A stretch of DNA of 64,000 bases from contig NZ_PJJJ01000036.1 in assembly GCF_002929495.1 (NCBI RefSeq), positions 130,504 to 194,503 of the forward strand, given 5' to 3'. Made by a program: the position numbers and the translations under genes. Below, piece after piece: positions 33,921 to 44,067 of this stretch (positions are counted from its first letter, which is position 1; each line of letters opens with the position of its first letter). The stretch comes from Cryobacterium sp. Y82 (GTDB taxonomy: Bacteria; Actinomycetota; Actinomycetes; Actinomycetales; Microbacteriaceae). The notes beneath the pieces are model-generated. The model saw nothing but the letters and a program-made list of their open reading frames with translations, did no database searches and was not told the origin of the DNA.

Positions 33921-33955
33921 GACGCTAAAGCGGAACTCCACCGGATTGCGTCACC
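33918..33955 (-). repeat. ychF-tail repeat, copy R4
   Basis: TTAGACGCTAAAGCGGAACT then CCACCGGATTGCGTCACC. On the minus strand it reads NPVEFRFSV-stop. It precedes the HigB-HigA operon in the direction of transcription. Confidence 0.9.
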
Positions 33956-34276
33956 AGGCAACGTGACGACAGAAATCGCTTACCAAGGCACAGCCATGGC
34001 CTCAGCGGCACGGTAGCCTTCAGCCACGGCCGGTGAAGCTGCGTCGATTTTGGGTCCACAGGGGGGCGGAACGAGAATGAGCGACATTACTCTGGCACGC
34101 GATCTGGTTCTGAATCGATCTACCACTCTTCCTATGCTGCAATTGTCCCTCCCGCTCATCGATACGAACGATCAGGCGCGGCGGTGGTCTCCTGTGACCT
34201 CACGATTCAACGACCGGCCCGGTGATTTTCGCCCGAGGCCGATCAGGCCTGTTGGCAGCGCCCGAGCCGGACTATT
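33956..34276. other. Intergenic stretch, no recognised gene
   Basis: Between repeat R4 and the beta-propeller gene. A plus-strand frame from ATG 34077 (MSDITLARDLVLNRSTTLPM) to 34280 has a G-rich stretch upstream but no recognisable domain. I cannot tell a promoter from a relic here. Confidence 0.4.
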
Positions 34277-35233
34277 ATGATCGCCATGATCAGTCGCATC
34301 GTCGCACGCACACTGTCCGCCGCCGCATTGGGTGCGCTCTTCCTTGCTTCAGGGATCCCCGCAGTCCACGCCGCACCGCAGCCACGGCCTGGTCATTTCG
34401 AGGATGTTATCGCGCTTCCCGACGGATTCCAGCCCGAGGGAATCGCGATCGGCCCGCGCGGCACTGCCTACGTCGGCTCACTCGCCGACGGCGACGTCTA
34501 CGTCTTCGACGTGCGCACCGGCGAGGAGATCAGGACCCTCGAGGGCCCGGGCACTCCGTCGGTCGGCCTGAAGATCGACAACCGCGATCGGCTTTTCATC
34601 GCGGGCGGGCCCACCGGCGAGGCGCGGGTCGTGGATGCCGCCACGGGCGACCTCCTGCAGAGCTACGCTCTCACCGATGCGCCAACGTTCGTGAACGACG
34701 TCATTGTGACTCGCGACGCCGCATGGTTCACCGACAGCCAGCAAGCGCAGCTCTATAAGCTCCCCCTCGGACCGGGCGGCGCGCTCCCTGGGGCGGATGC
34801 GATCGAAGTCGTCTCTCTGTCGGGCAGCTGGATGCAGCAGCCGGGCTTCAACGCAAACGGCATCGCGGAGACCCCCAACCATCAAGCGCTTCTGGTCATC
34901 CAGTCATCCACGGGCATTCTGTTCCGCGTCGACCCCAAGACCGGCGTCGCCGCGGTCGTTGATCTGGGCGGGCTCCTGCTCCCCAACGGTGACGGGCTGC
35001 TCGTCGCCGGGCGCACCCTGTACGTCGTGCAGAATCAGTTGAACACCGTCGCCGTTATCCGCCTCAATGCAGCCGGGACCAGCGGCGAGCTCATCGACCG
35101 GTACACGGACCCCGACTTCCAAGTGCCCACGACTATCGCGAGGTTTGGCAACGGGCTCTACCTCCCGAACGCCCGCTTCGGCACGCCCCCGGCGCCCGAC
35201 ACTCCCTACTCGGTGGTGCGCATCGATCGGTGA
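34277..35233 (+). CDS. Secreted SMP-30/gluconolactonase-like beta-propeller protein
   Basis: 318 residues with a Sec signal peptide (cleavage after VHA-AP, ~residue 33). Repeated propeller blades follow: LPDGFQPEGIAIGPRGTAYVGSLADGDVYVFD, NRDRLFIAGGPTGEARVVDAATGDLLQSY, NGIAETPNHQALLVIQSS. Proteins of this type are often labelled SMP-30/gluconolactonase, but metal-binding residues cannot be confirmed by eye. It is probably an extracytoplasmic hydrolase or binding protein. It is the only intact plus-strand gene in the accessory block. ATG 34277 or 34286 could start it; neither has a strong ribosome site. Confidence 0.8.
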   Translation: MIAMISRIVARTLSAAALGALFLASGIPAVHAAPQPRPGHFEDVIALPDGFQPEGIAIGPRGTAYVGSLADGDVYVFDVRTGEEIRTLEGPGTPSVGLKIDNRDRLFIAGGPTGEARVVDAATGDLLQSYALTDAPTFVNDVIVTRDAAWFTDSQQAQLYKLPLGPGGALPGADAIEVVSLSGSWMQQPGFNANGIAETPNHQALLVIQSSTGILFRVDPKTGVAAVVDLGGLLLPNGDGLLVAGRTLYVVQNQLNTVAVIRLNAAGTSGELIDRYTDPDFQVPTTIARFGNGLYLPNARFGTPPAPDTPYSVVRIDR

Positions 35234-35535
35234 CCACCGCCTGCAGACGCACTTCCCCAGCGTTTAGGTCACGAACCCCGAGGTGGCGCCAGCGAACCAT
35301 ATGGCATTACGGTCGATCAACCTGAGGCGCCCCAAATCGCACCTCCCAGCGATGGCCGCCTGAGCCGCTTAAGTCAGGGGATGAGGCTGGCCCCCGCGAC
35401 CCGGATCTGAACCGCCGGTGGCTCGATCAGCATCCATGTATGGGGCTGGACCTTGCTGGGATCGGTGTTCACTCGACTTATTCCCTACGCTTGCCCAAAC
35501 CCGGCCCGGCGGGGCCGAGTTTTGGGCTCCCTGAA
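35234..35535. other. Intergenic stretch after the beta-propeller gene
   Basis: No gene recognised in about 300 bp between the propeller gene and the hydrolase remnant; no clear terminator hairpin seen. Confidence 0.4.
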
Positions 35536-35690
35536 TTACACATCCTTCCGGGTGCGCGCGAAGAACCCGATGAGCGGCTCTGCAAGTGCCTCGGGGTGCT
35601 TGAGCGGGGCGGCGTGCCCGGCGCCGGGAATCTTTTGGATTCGTGCGTTCGGGACGTGGTCAACCACGTGCTGTGCGCTGATATTGCTCA
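35536..35690 (-). pseudogene. C-terminal remnant of an alpha/beta hydrolase
   Basis: The minus strand encodes VWLSNISAQHVVDHVPNARI, then QKIPGAGHAAPLKHPEALAE and a natural end FFARTRKDV-stop (TAA 35538-35536). GAGH with the following APLKHPEALAEPL is the catalytic-His region of alpha/beta hydrolases. The nucleophile and oxyanion parts are missing, so only about 50 residues remain. It abuts the LuxR-like relic. Confidence 0.75.
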
Positions 35691-36149
35691 ACCAGACCCG
35701 CGACCAGATCCAGCACGGTGCTACTGGTTATCCCGGTGCGGGGCTCCTCGCAACCCTCCGGTCAGCAGTCCGAACCGGTCAGACAACCCCGCCGCGATCT
35801 GTCTCGGCGTGAGTACCCGCACACGCGCCGCCGCCGGTGCTGAAGCAACCCGCGAGCCGGAGCGAACGCCCACGGCCTCAACGACGGCCGGCGCCACCCG
35901 GCCGGGTTCGCTCACCGTCTGCAGAACGACCCAACGGACCCCGTCGGTAAAGCGTGCCGCGACATCCCCGCTGACCACCATTGCCAGCCGCGTCTTTCCG
36001 CAACCACCCGAACCGGTCAACGTCACCACGCGGGTTTCCGCGAGCAGGTCCGCCACCTTGGCGCGGTCGCGGCCGCGGCCGATGAACGCCGCTACCCCCA
36101 ACGGGAGCTCCGCTCTACGTCGGAATCGACTCGATCCCGGCCCGACCAC
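35691..36149 (-). pseudogene. Truncated LuxR/AfsR-type ATPase regulator
   Basis: The frame from 36149 begins with ELPLGVAAFIGRGRDRAKVADLL and a P-loop, TGSGGCGKTRLA (Lys52), as in large LuxR/AfsR-type STAND regulators. After ~90 residues it jumps to RVLTPRQIAAGLSDRFGLLTGG, a segment normally found ~150 residues later, then stops at 35721. Just beyond, STVLDLVAGLVE (another frame) matches the next part of the same protein class. So the gene has an internal deletion and frameshift and lacks its C-terminal HTH. Confidence 0.75.
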
Positions 36150-36736
36150 GCGGGCCGACTGACCTCGTCCTCAGCGCGACGTCGATCGAATTCCGAGATG
36201 CATCCGGGACGGCGCAGTCCATCCACGTTCGCCTATTTCCCGCCGGACAAGCTGGTTTCCGCGCAGTCGCTGGCGCTGGGAAGCGCGCCGACCGAAAGCA
36301 CGTGGGGCGAAGGCGACAAACACCGGGGAATCACTCACGCCTGGCGCGATTTCGCCCTGCTCAACTACGATCCTGTGGTGGGTGGGGAGACACTGAACTG
36401 CCCAAATTCCTCGTTCTCAGTGGCAGCGAGAGGGAATTCGGACCGCACGTATTCGGCCCGGCTAGACGCACCTGATCCGCTCGGGGCGATCACAGAATTC
36501 TGGGCCCCCTCGGCGGACTGGGGCGCCTAAAGCCTCAGCACGCTCTGAAAAGGTGACGCTGACCTAACTCCGGTGACGCCGTCAGTGCAAAGCGGCATCC
36601 GCAACGAGCGCGCATCGACTGCGACGGTTGCGGTCCAGTTCGGCTGTTGCGCCTGTTGAAGTCGACGGGAACTGTCGATCTAGACGCGACTCACCGCAGC
36701 CGACAGAGTCAGGGACTACGCGGGCGACGGTGCCTG
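36150..36736. other. Non-coding or relic DNA downstream of ychF
   Basis: A plus-strand frame at 36198-36530 (starting MHPGRRSPSTFAYFPPDKLV) has no recognisable domain and no good ribosome site. The rest shows neither RNA genes nor long hairpins. It is probably eroded cassette DNA. Confidence 0.4.
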
Positions 36737-36776
36737 CTAGACGTTAAACCGGAACTCCACCACATCGCCGTCCTGC
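36737..36776 (-). repeat. ychF-tail repeat, copy R5 (the genuine ychF 3' end)
   Basis: CTAGACGTTAAACCGGAACT then CCACCACATCGCCG, encoding [14 protein letters not shown] of YchF. R1-R4 resemble one another (GTTGAAGCG) more than they resemble this copy (GTTAAACCG), suggesting that they arrived with foreign cassettes instead of being simple local duplications. Confidence 0.88.
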
Positions 36777-37810
36777 ATGACGTATTCCTTGCCCTCGATG
36801 CGCGCTTTGCCCTTGGAACGAGCCTCGGCGATCGAACCGGCGGCCATGAGGTCTTCAAAGGAAAAGATCTCCGCCTTGATGAAGCCCTTCTGGAAGTCGG
36901 TGTGGATGACGCCGGCGGCCTGCGGCGCGGTCCAGCCCTTGTGGATGGTCCAGGCGCGGCACTCTTTGGGGCCGGCCGTGAGGTAGGTCTGCAGGCCGAG
37001 TGTGTCGAAGCCGATGCGGGCGAGCTGGTCGAGGCCGCTCTCGGCCTGACCGGTCGAGGCAAGCATCTCGGCGGCGTCTTCAGCATCAAGTTCGCTCAGC
37101 TCACTCTCGAGCTTGGCGTCGAGGAAGACGGCGTTCGCGGGAGCGACGAGCGCGGCGAGGGTATCGAGCCTGGCCTGGTCCTGCAGCACGGCCTCATCGA
37201 CGTTGAAGACATAGATGAAGGGCTTGGCGGTCAGCAGGCCAAGCTCGCGAATCGGCTCGATATCGAGCGTCGCCGAGGACAGCGGCTGGCCACCGTCGAG
37301 GATGGCTTGCGCCTTGAGCGCGGTCTCCAAAACGAGTGGCGCCAGCTTGCGGCCCTTGACCTCTTTCTCGAAGCGCAGCACGGCTTTCTCGAGGGTCTGC
37401 AGGTCGGCGAGGATCAGCTCGGTGTTGATGGTTTCCATATCGCCGGCCGGGTTGACTTTGCCGTCGACATGCACCACGTCGGGGTCTGCGAAGCCGCGGA
37501 TAACCTGGGCGATGGCATCCGCTTCGCGAATGTTGGCGAGGAATTTATTGCCGAGGCCCTCCCCCTCGCTCGCACCACGAACGATGCCGGCGATGTCGAC
37601 GAACGACACCGGTGCCGGGAGCAGGGCCTTGCTGCCATAAATGGTTGCCAGGTCGGCCAGGCGCGAATCCGGCAGGTTCACGATTCCAACGTTGGGCTCA
37701 ATCGTTGCGAACGGGTAGTTCGCTGCGAGCACGTTGTTCTTGGTCAGGGCGTTGAAGAGGGTGGACTTACCCACATTGGGGAGTCCGACGATTGCAATAG
37801 TAAGAGCCAC
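36737..37810 (-). CDS. ychF: Redox-regulated ATPase YchF (OBG family)
   Basis: 357 residues, full length. The P-loop is [15 protein letters not shown] (8-22), and [47 protein letters not shown] and the C-terminal TGS-like domain ending VEFRFNV follow. YchF hydrolyses ATP in preference to GTP and binds ribosomes. The highly conserved 3' end appears to serve as an insertion site for the accessory block downstream. Divergent from the exonuclease gene. Confidence 0.97.
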   Translation of the reverse strand: MALTIAIVGLPNVGKSTLFNALTKNNVLAANYPFATIEPNVGIVNLPDSRLADLATIYGSKALLPAPVSFVDIAGIVRGASEGEGLGNKFLANIREADAIAQVIRGFADPDVVHVDGKVNPAGDMETINTELILADLQTLEKAVLRFEKEVKGRKLAPLVLETALKAQAILDGGQPLSSATLDIEPIRELGLLTAKPFIYVFNVDEAVLQDQARLDTLAALVAPANAVFLDAKLESELSELDAEDAAEMLASTGQAESGLDQLARIGFDTLGLQTYLTAGPKECRAWTIHKGWTAPQAAGVIHTDFQKGFIKAEIFSFEDLMAAGSIAEARSKGKARIEGKEYVMQDGDVVEFRFNV

Positions 37811-37874
37811 GAGAGATCATTCTACCGGCAGCGCGGGACGCGGGCTCTGTCGGTGGCCCGTGAGAGCATAAGGT

Positions 37875-38489
37875 GTGCTGAATTTTACCGCGATCGATTT
37901 CGAAACCGCCAACTCCTCTGGCGCCTCGGCGTGCTCCGTCGGAATGGTGAAAGTTCGTCACGGCGTCGTCGTCGATTCGGCCTACTGGCTCATTGCCCCG
38001 CCTCCCGGCCACGATGAATTCTCGGCGTGGAACACCCGTATCCACGGCATCACCGCAGCGGATGTCGTGGGTGCAGCCACCTGGGCCGAACAGCTTCCGC
38101 AGCTGGTCGCCTTCGTCGACGGCGACGATCTCGTGGCCCACAACGCTGGGTTCGACCTCGGCGTAATCAAGACTGCATCGCTCGTGACTGGCCAGCCGGT
38201 GCCCGACTTTCGTTATGTCTGCAGCCTGCAGGTGGCCCGCCGCACCTATCACCTGGAGTCGTATCGGCTGCCGGTGGCGGCCATGGCGGCCGGTTTTGAG
38301 GACTTCTCGCACCACAACGCGCTTGCCGATGCCGAGGCGTGCGCGGCCATCATGATTCACGCGGCTGGGCGCCACGAAGTTGACACGCTCGAGCAGCTCG
38401 CCCACGTGACCCGGGTCAAGGTCGGCGTAATCGGGCCAGTGGCCACCAGGGAGCACGCGTCGACGCACGGTCCGATGGCCCTCAGCTAG
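37875..38489 (+). CDS. DnaQ-like DEDDh 3'-5' exonuclease
   Basis: 204 residues. Exonuclease motifs: Exo I AIDFET (Asp8, Glu10), Exo II VAHNAGFD, Exo III HHNALADAEA with the His of the DEDDh type. It is a stand-alone domain resembling the epsilon subunit or PolC-type exonuclease, without a polymerase or BRCT domain. It may act in repair or RNA/DNA end trimming. The GTG/TTG-rich start region is divergent from ychF (64-bp gap). Confidence 0.88.
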   Translation: MLNFTAIDFETANSSGASACSVGMVKVRHGVVVDSAYWLIAPPPGHDEFSAWNTRIHGITAADVVGAATWAEQLPQLVAFVDGDDLVAHNAGFDLGVIKTASLVTGQPVPDFRYVCSLQVARRTYHLESYRLPVAAMAAGFEDFSHHNALADAEACAAIMIHAAGRHEVDTLEQLAHVTRVKVGVIGPVATREHASTHGPMALS

Positions 38490-38563
38490 TCAGGACCAGC
38501 CAGCAATTCGCCTGATCCGAGTGTCCTTTCGGCGATGTCGGTGGGCACTGGCAGACTTCATGC

Positions 38564-39997
38564 ATGGAGCCAATGCTGAGTTTGATTGTCGGTCTCGTCG
38601 TCGGTGCCGCGTTGGGCGCCCTGCTCGCGCTGGTGCTCCTGCAGCGGCGCGGCGCGGGCGCTACCGGCCACGGCCCGCTCGTTGACGATCCCGCTGTGCT
38701 TGAGGCCCGCCATCAGGTGGCCCTCGCCGAGGCTCGGGCCAGTGAGGCCACCGTTCGCGGCGCACTGCAGAGTGAGCTCTCGGCCGCCCTCGCCACCGTC
38801 GACGGCCTCTCCGCGCAGATTGAGCACGACCGAGCCACTGCGCGGGAGACCGGCGAACGGCAGCGTTCTGACCAACAACTGCAGTCCGAGCGAGAGAAAC
38901 GCGAACACCTCGTACTCGAAGCCCTCAGCCCGGTGCGTGAGACCCTGCGCACCATGCAGGAGAAGGTCACCGAGCTTGAAACCCAGCGCAGCGAACAGTA
39001 CGGATCACTCTCAGAGCAACTGAAACAAGCCCAGATTTCTGACCAACAACTACGGGTGACCACCGAATCCCTCGCGAGCGCGCTGCGCTCCAACAGCACC
39101 CGCGGTGTTTGGGGGGAGACCCAACTGCGGCGCGTGGTCGAAGCCGCCGGCCTGGCACAGTATGTGGATTTCAACACGCAGACCAACATCACCACCGATG
39201 CCGGGCTCGGCCGGCCCGACATGGTCGTGCGCCTGCCCGGAAACAAGTCGATTGCGATCGATGCCAAAGTTCCCCTCGAGCACTATATCGAGGCGAGTAC
39301 CATTCCCTACACGGCCACCGGCGAGGAGGGCGCCCGCCGCAAGTTATTGATCGACAAGCACGTGAAAGCCGTGCGCGCGCACATCGACGCGCTCGCCAAG
39401 AAGACCTACTGGGAAGGTTTCGATGCCAGTCCGGAGTTCGTGATCGCGTTCATACCGAGCGAGTCCCTGCTATCGGCGGCGCTCGAAGCCGACCCGTCAA
39501 TTTTGGATTACTCGTTCAGTAAACGGGTGGCCCTGGCGTCACCGGTGAATCTGTGGGCGGTGCTGAAGACGGTGGCCTTCACCTGGCAACAGCAGGCGGT
39601 GACCGATGAGGCGCAGAAACTTTTCGACCTCGGCAATGCCCTCTACCAACGGCTCGGTGCGCTATCGGGCCATGCCGAGTCGCTGCGCAAAGCGCTGGAG
39701 CGCACGGTGGACAGTTACAACAAGTTCGCTAACTCGCTCGAATCCCGAGTGCTCGTGACCGCCCGGCAATTTCCCGGGATCGACCAGACCAAGATCGGGC
39801 TGCTCACCGAGCCCACCATCATCCACGATTCCCCGCGCAAACTGACCGCGCCCGAGTTGGAGGCGCCAGCATCCGAACGTGTCACGCTGGAGCATCCACT
39901 TGAAGTGGACGGCGCTGAATTAAACGAGGCGAGGCACAGTGTGATCAACCGACGTCTCGCTGGTCTCAACGAATCTGATTCCGAGATACACGTGTAA
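38564..39997 (+). CDS. rmuC: DNA recombination protein RmuC
   Basis: 477 residues: an N-terminal membrane anchor (~5-26), a long coiled coil with Gln/Arg/Glu (about 45-165), then the RmuC nuclease-like domain with NSTRGVWGETQLRRVVEAAGL, RPDMVVRLPGNKSIAIDAKVPLEHY and EFVIAFIPSESLLSAALE. RmuC limits DNA inversions at repeats in E. coli and belongs to the PD-(D/E)XK fold. Ends in a bidirectional hairpin with glpX. Confidence 0.93.
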   Translation: MEPMLSLIVGLVVGAALGALLALVLLQRRGAGATGHGPLVDDPAVLEARHQVALAEARASEATVRGALQSELSAALATVDGLSAQIEHDRATARETGERQRSDQQLQSEREKREHLVLEALSPVRETLRTMQEKVTELETQRSEQYGSLSEQLKQAQISDQQLRVTTESLASALRSNSTRGVWGETQLRRVVEAAGLAQYVDFNTQTNITTDAGLGRPDMVVRLPGNKSIAIDAKVPLEHYIEASTIPYTATGEEGARRKLLIDKHVKAVRAHIDALAKKTYWEGFDASPEFVIAFIPSESLLSAALEADPSILDYSFSKRVALASPVNLWAVLKTVAFTWQQQAVTDEAQKLFDLGNALYQRLGALSGHAESLRKALERTVDSYNKFANSLESRVLVTARQFPGIDQTKIGLLTEPTIIHDSPRKLTAPELEAPASERVTLEHPLEVDGAELNEARHSVINRRLAGLNESDSEIHV

Positions 39998-40036
39998 GAC
40001 GGCGCCCGTAGCGTCATACGCCGTACCGGTGACCAA

Positions 40037-40086
40037 CGAAACTGCACGCCTCACTTCTGAGATCAGAGTCGAGGCGTGCAGTTTCG
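40037..40086. terminator. Bidirectional terminator between rmuC and glpX
   Basis: CGAAACTGCACGCCTC (40037-40052) and GAGGCGTGCAGTTTCG (40071-40086) form a perfect 16-bp stem. The loop holds a further TCTGA/TCAGA pair. Convergent genes stop on each side. Confidence 0.85.
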
Positions 40087-40113
40087 GTCAAGTTTTAGCG
40101 GTCAGTCGCGTGC

Positions 40114-41100
40114 CTACAGCCACTTCTCGGCGAGGTGCTCGGCGATGACGCGACGAGCCGTGCCCGACCGCGAGCGCAGCACGATGCTTTCGGTGCGGAT
40201 CATCGGGCCCTTTCGACGCACGCCGTCGACGAGTCCGCCGTCGGTCACACCGGTCGCCACGAAGAACGTGTTGTCGCCGCTGACCATGTCGTCGATCTCC
40301 AGCAGCTTGTCGATGTCGAGCCCGGCTGCGACGCCACGGGCACGCTCAGCGTCATCTTTCGGGGCGAGACGTCCCTGCATGTAGCCGCCGAGTGCCTTGA
40401 GTGCGCAGGCCGTTGTGATGCCTTCCGGGCTTCCGCCGATCCCGACGCACATGTCGATGCGGGTCTCGTAACGGGCGGCATTGATTCCGCCAGCAACGTC
40501 GCCGTCGAGCATGAGACGTGTGCCTGCACCGGCACTGCGAATGGCATCGATCAAGCCAGCGTGGCGCGGACGGTCGAGCACGGCGATGGTCATTTCGCCG
40601 ACAGGCTTTTTCATGGCCTGCGCCAGATCACGGATGTTGTCGGCGATCGACTGGTCGAGGCTGACGACGCCGCGACCGGCCGCACTGGTGACGATTTTGT
40701 CCATGTAGAAGATCGACGAGGCGTCGAGCATGGTGCCACGGTCCGACACCGCGATGACGGAGACCGCGTTCTGGCGGCCGGCGGCCGTAAGGCTCGTGCC
40801 GTCAATCGGGTCCACGGCGATATCGCAGGCGGGGCCACGGCCGTTGCCGACGTGCTCGCCGTTGAAAAGCATGGGGGCTTCGTCCTTTTCGCCCTCACCA
40901 ATAACAATGAGGCCGTCGAAGTTGACGGTGCCCAGGAAGGCGCGCATGGCGTCAACGGCGGCCTTGTCGGCGGCGTTCTTGTCGCCGCGGCCAATGAAGG
41001 GCACGGCACGGATGGCGGCGGCCTCGGTGGCGCGCACGAGCTCCATAGCGAGGTTACGGTCGGGGTGTTGAAACAGAGTGGCGGTCTCGGTGCTGTTCAA
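40114..41100 (-). CDS. glpX: Class II fructose-1,6-bisphosphatase (GlpX)
   Basis: 328 residues from TTG 41100 (MNSTETATLF), preceded by GGAGGA at 41105-41110. The upstream frame to 41196 is Arg/Pro-rich and not protein-like. Family motifs: IGRGDKNAADKAAVDAMR, GEGEKDEAPML, DPIDGTSLTAAG (metal-binding DPIDGT) and GIGGSPEGI. It dephosphorylates fructose-1,6-bisphosphate in gluconeogenesis. It is divergent from fba, which makes or breaks the same substrate. Confidence 0.95.
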   Translation of the reverse strand: MNSTETATLFQHPDRNLAMELVRATEAAAIRAVPFIGRGDKNAADKAAVDAMRAFLGTVNFDGLIVIGEGEKDEAPMLFNGEHVGNGRGPACDIAVDPIDGTSLTAAGRQNAVSVIAVSDRGTMLDASSIFYMDKIVTSAAGRGVVSLDQSIADNIRDLAQAMKKPVGEMTIAVLDRPRHAGLIDAIRSAGAGTRLMLDGDVAGGINAARYETRIDMCVGIGGSPEGITTACALKALGGYMQGRLAPKDDAERARGVAAGLDIDKLLEIDDMVSGDNTFFVATGVTDGGLVDGVRRKGPMIRTESIVLRSRSGTARRVIAEHLAEKWL

Positions 41101-41254
41101 AAGGTCCTCCCGGACGTAAGTTCGACTTCGATTACGACGGATGCGCGGCGGGTCGCGCGGATTGTCCGCCCGAGTCACCTTATCGCGAGGGACCACGCCG
41201 AGGCGGGCGTCGCTAGACTCGGGTCACACCCCCGCACATTTTCGAGGAGAAGCA

Positions 41255-42280
<1,026 letters not shown>

Positions 42281-42297
42281 AGCACGCAGTTAGAGCA

Positions 42298-42873
42298 ATG
42301 TCAGAAAACCCGGACTCCGTTCCACCCCCCGCCAACGACCCACGCCCCCGGCCCCAGTACGGCGAACTCGCCCCTGAGGGCTGGACCTGGCAACCTCCGG
42401 TGGAAAAAGACCGGGTAGAGGCTGTTCCCGCCCCCGCTTTCGGGGCAGGAACAGCCCTGCCGCCGCAGGCGACCACCCCGCCTCTTCGGTCAGCGCCTGT
42501 ACCGCGCACCGTGCCCGGCTGGGACCGCCCGTGGACCGTTGGGCTGTTGGCTTTCGGGCTTCTCGCCACTGTCTACGGCGTGTTCTCGCTGGGCGGATTC
42601 CCAATCGCAATGCAGGCTTTCTACACCGACCAGGGCTTGGGCACCTACGCCCCGTCGGCGTCCATCGGCGCTATCACGACGACCGGGGCTATTACGCTCG
42701 TGTTCGTCTGGCTGGCCGCGACCGCGGTATCCGTGCGGCTGCTCCTTCGGCGTCGACGTGCGTTCTTTGTGCCTATCATCGGTGGTGCCGTGTCGCTCGT
42801 GGTGCTGTTCGCTTTCACCATGGCTGCGTTGTTCATCGACCCGACCCTGATCGAGTTCCTCAGCCGTCAGTAG
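42298..42873 (+). CDS. DUF6264-like membrane protein
   Basis: 191 residues from ATG 42298. A Pro-rich cytoplasmic N-terminus (~80 residues) precedes four hydrophobic segments (about 83-103, 122-143, 147-160 and 163-180). The pattern matches DUF6264 proteins of Microbacteriaceae, which have no known function. It starts 17 bp after fba and is probably cotranscribed. Confidence 0.7.
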   Translation: MSENPDSVPPPANDPRPRPQYGELAPEGWTWQPPVEKDRVEAVPAPAFGAGTALPPQATTPPLRSAPVPRTVPGWDRPWTVGLLAFGLLATVYGVFSLGGFPIAMQAFYTDQGLGTYAPSASIGAITTTGAITLVFVWLAATAVSVRLLLRRRRAFFVPIIGGAVSLVVLFAFTMAALFIDPTLIEFLSRQ

Positions 42874-42891
42874 CTGAGGCGATCAAGCCGA

Positions 42892-43983
42892 CTACTCGGC
42901 GGGGGCGGCGCGCCCGCCGAAAGCGCGCACATCCGTTTCGCCGGAGAGGTCCTTACGCAGTTCCTTGGGCAGCGAGAAGATGAGGTCTTCTTCGGCGGTC
43001 TTGACCTGCTCCACGTCGCTGTAGCCGGCGTCGGCGAGGGCCTCGAGCAGTTCGTCGACGAGTTCTTCGGGAACGGATGCCCCGCTCGTCACCCCGACAG
43101 TCGCCGCGTTGTCGAGCCACTCCTGCTTGACCTCGCTCGCGAAGTCGACGCGGTATGCAGCCTTGGCGCCGTATTCCAGGGCCACCTCGACCAGGCGCAC
43201 CGAGTTGGACGAGTTGGCGGAACCGACCACAATCACCAGGTCGGAGTCGCGGGCGACCTTCTTGATGGCGACCTGACGGTTCTGGGTGGCGTAGCAAATG
43301 TCGTCGCTCGGCGGATCCTGCAGGTTGGGAAAACGCGCCCGCAGCCGGCGCACGGTCTCCATGGTCTCGTCGACGCTCAGCGTGGTCTGCGACAGCCAGA
43401 CCACGCGGTCGGGGTCGCGCACGACGACCGTGTCGGCTTCCTCCGGGCTGCCGACGAGGGTGGTGTGCTCGGGGGCCTCACCGGCGGTGCCCTCGACCTC
43501 TTCATGGCCTTCGTGGCCGATCAGCAAAATCTGAAAGTCGTCGCGGGCGAAGCGCACGGCTTCGCGGTGCACTTTGGTCACGAGCGGGCAGGTGGCGTCG
43601 ATGGCTTGCAGGCCGCGCTCGGCGGCGGCATTGACGACGGCCGGTGACACGCCGTGAGCGCTGAATACGATGTGCGCGCCGTGCGGCACCTCGTCAACCT
43701 CGTCGACGAAGATGGCGCCCAAATTTTCAAGCTCGGAGACCACGTGAATGTTGTGCACGATCTGCTTGCGCACGTAAACCGGGGCGCCGTAGTGTTCGAG
43801 CGCTTTCTCGACGGCGATGACCGCACGGTCGACTCCGGCGCAGTAGCCGCGTGGGGCAGCGAGCAGCACGCGTTTCTGTCCGACCACCGGGGTATCCTTA
43901 AGCCTGTTGCGGGCGCTGGGAATGCGCGGCATGCCCAGGCCGATAGCGGTCGGCTTACTTGTAGTGTGCGCGCTGGTGTTCAC
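42892..43983 (-). CDS. ispH: 4-hydroxy-3-methylbut-2-enyl diphosphate reductase
   Basis: 363 residues. LytB/IspH motifs: [16 protein letters not shown] (first cluster Cys), [27 protein letters not shown] (second Cys), and [11 protein letters not shown] with the third Cys in [11 protein letters not shown]. It performs the last step of the MEP pathway, making IPP and DMAPP with an Fe-S cluster. These feed UppS and the carotenoid enzymes in this window. The N-terminus has ~35 extra residues. GTG 43983 is the start used; divergent from xseA. Confidence 0.95.
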   Translation of the reverse strand: MNTSAHTTSKPTAIGLGMPRIPSARNRLKDTPVVGQKRVLLAAPRGYCAGVDRAVIAVEKALEHYGAPVYVRKQIVHNIHVVSELENLGAIFVDEVDEVPHGAHIVFSAHGVSPAVVNAAAERGLQAIDATCPLVTKVHREAVRFARDDFQILLIGHEGHEEVEGTAGEAPEHTTLVGSPEEADTVVVRDPDRVVWLSQTTLSVDETMETVRRLRARFPNLQDPPSDDICYATQNRQVAIKKVARDSDLVIVVGSANSSNSVRLVEVALEYGAKAAYRVDFASEVKQEWLDNAATVGVTSGASVPEELVDELLEALADAGYSDVEQVKTAEEDLIFSLPKELRKDLSGETDVRAFGGRAAPAE

Positions 43984-44067
43984 CGCCTCAGTCTACGCAC
44001 GCACGACCGAAGAACTCTGGGAGGACCCGACTGTGCCCACAGCCACCACAACACCCAGGACCGCCGA

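Noticed and set aside
43654..44067. Upstream extension of the xseA frame
   Set aside because: Antisense to ispH; XseA homology begins at ATG 44068.
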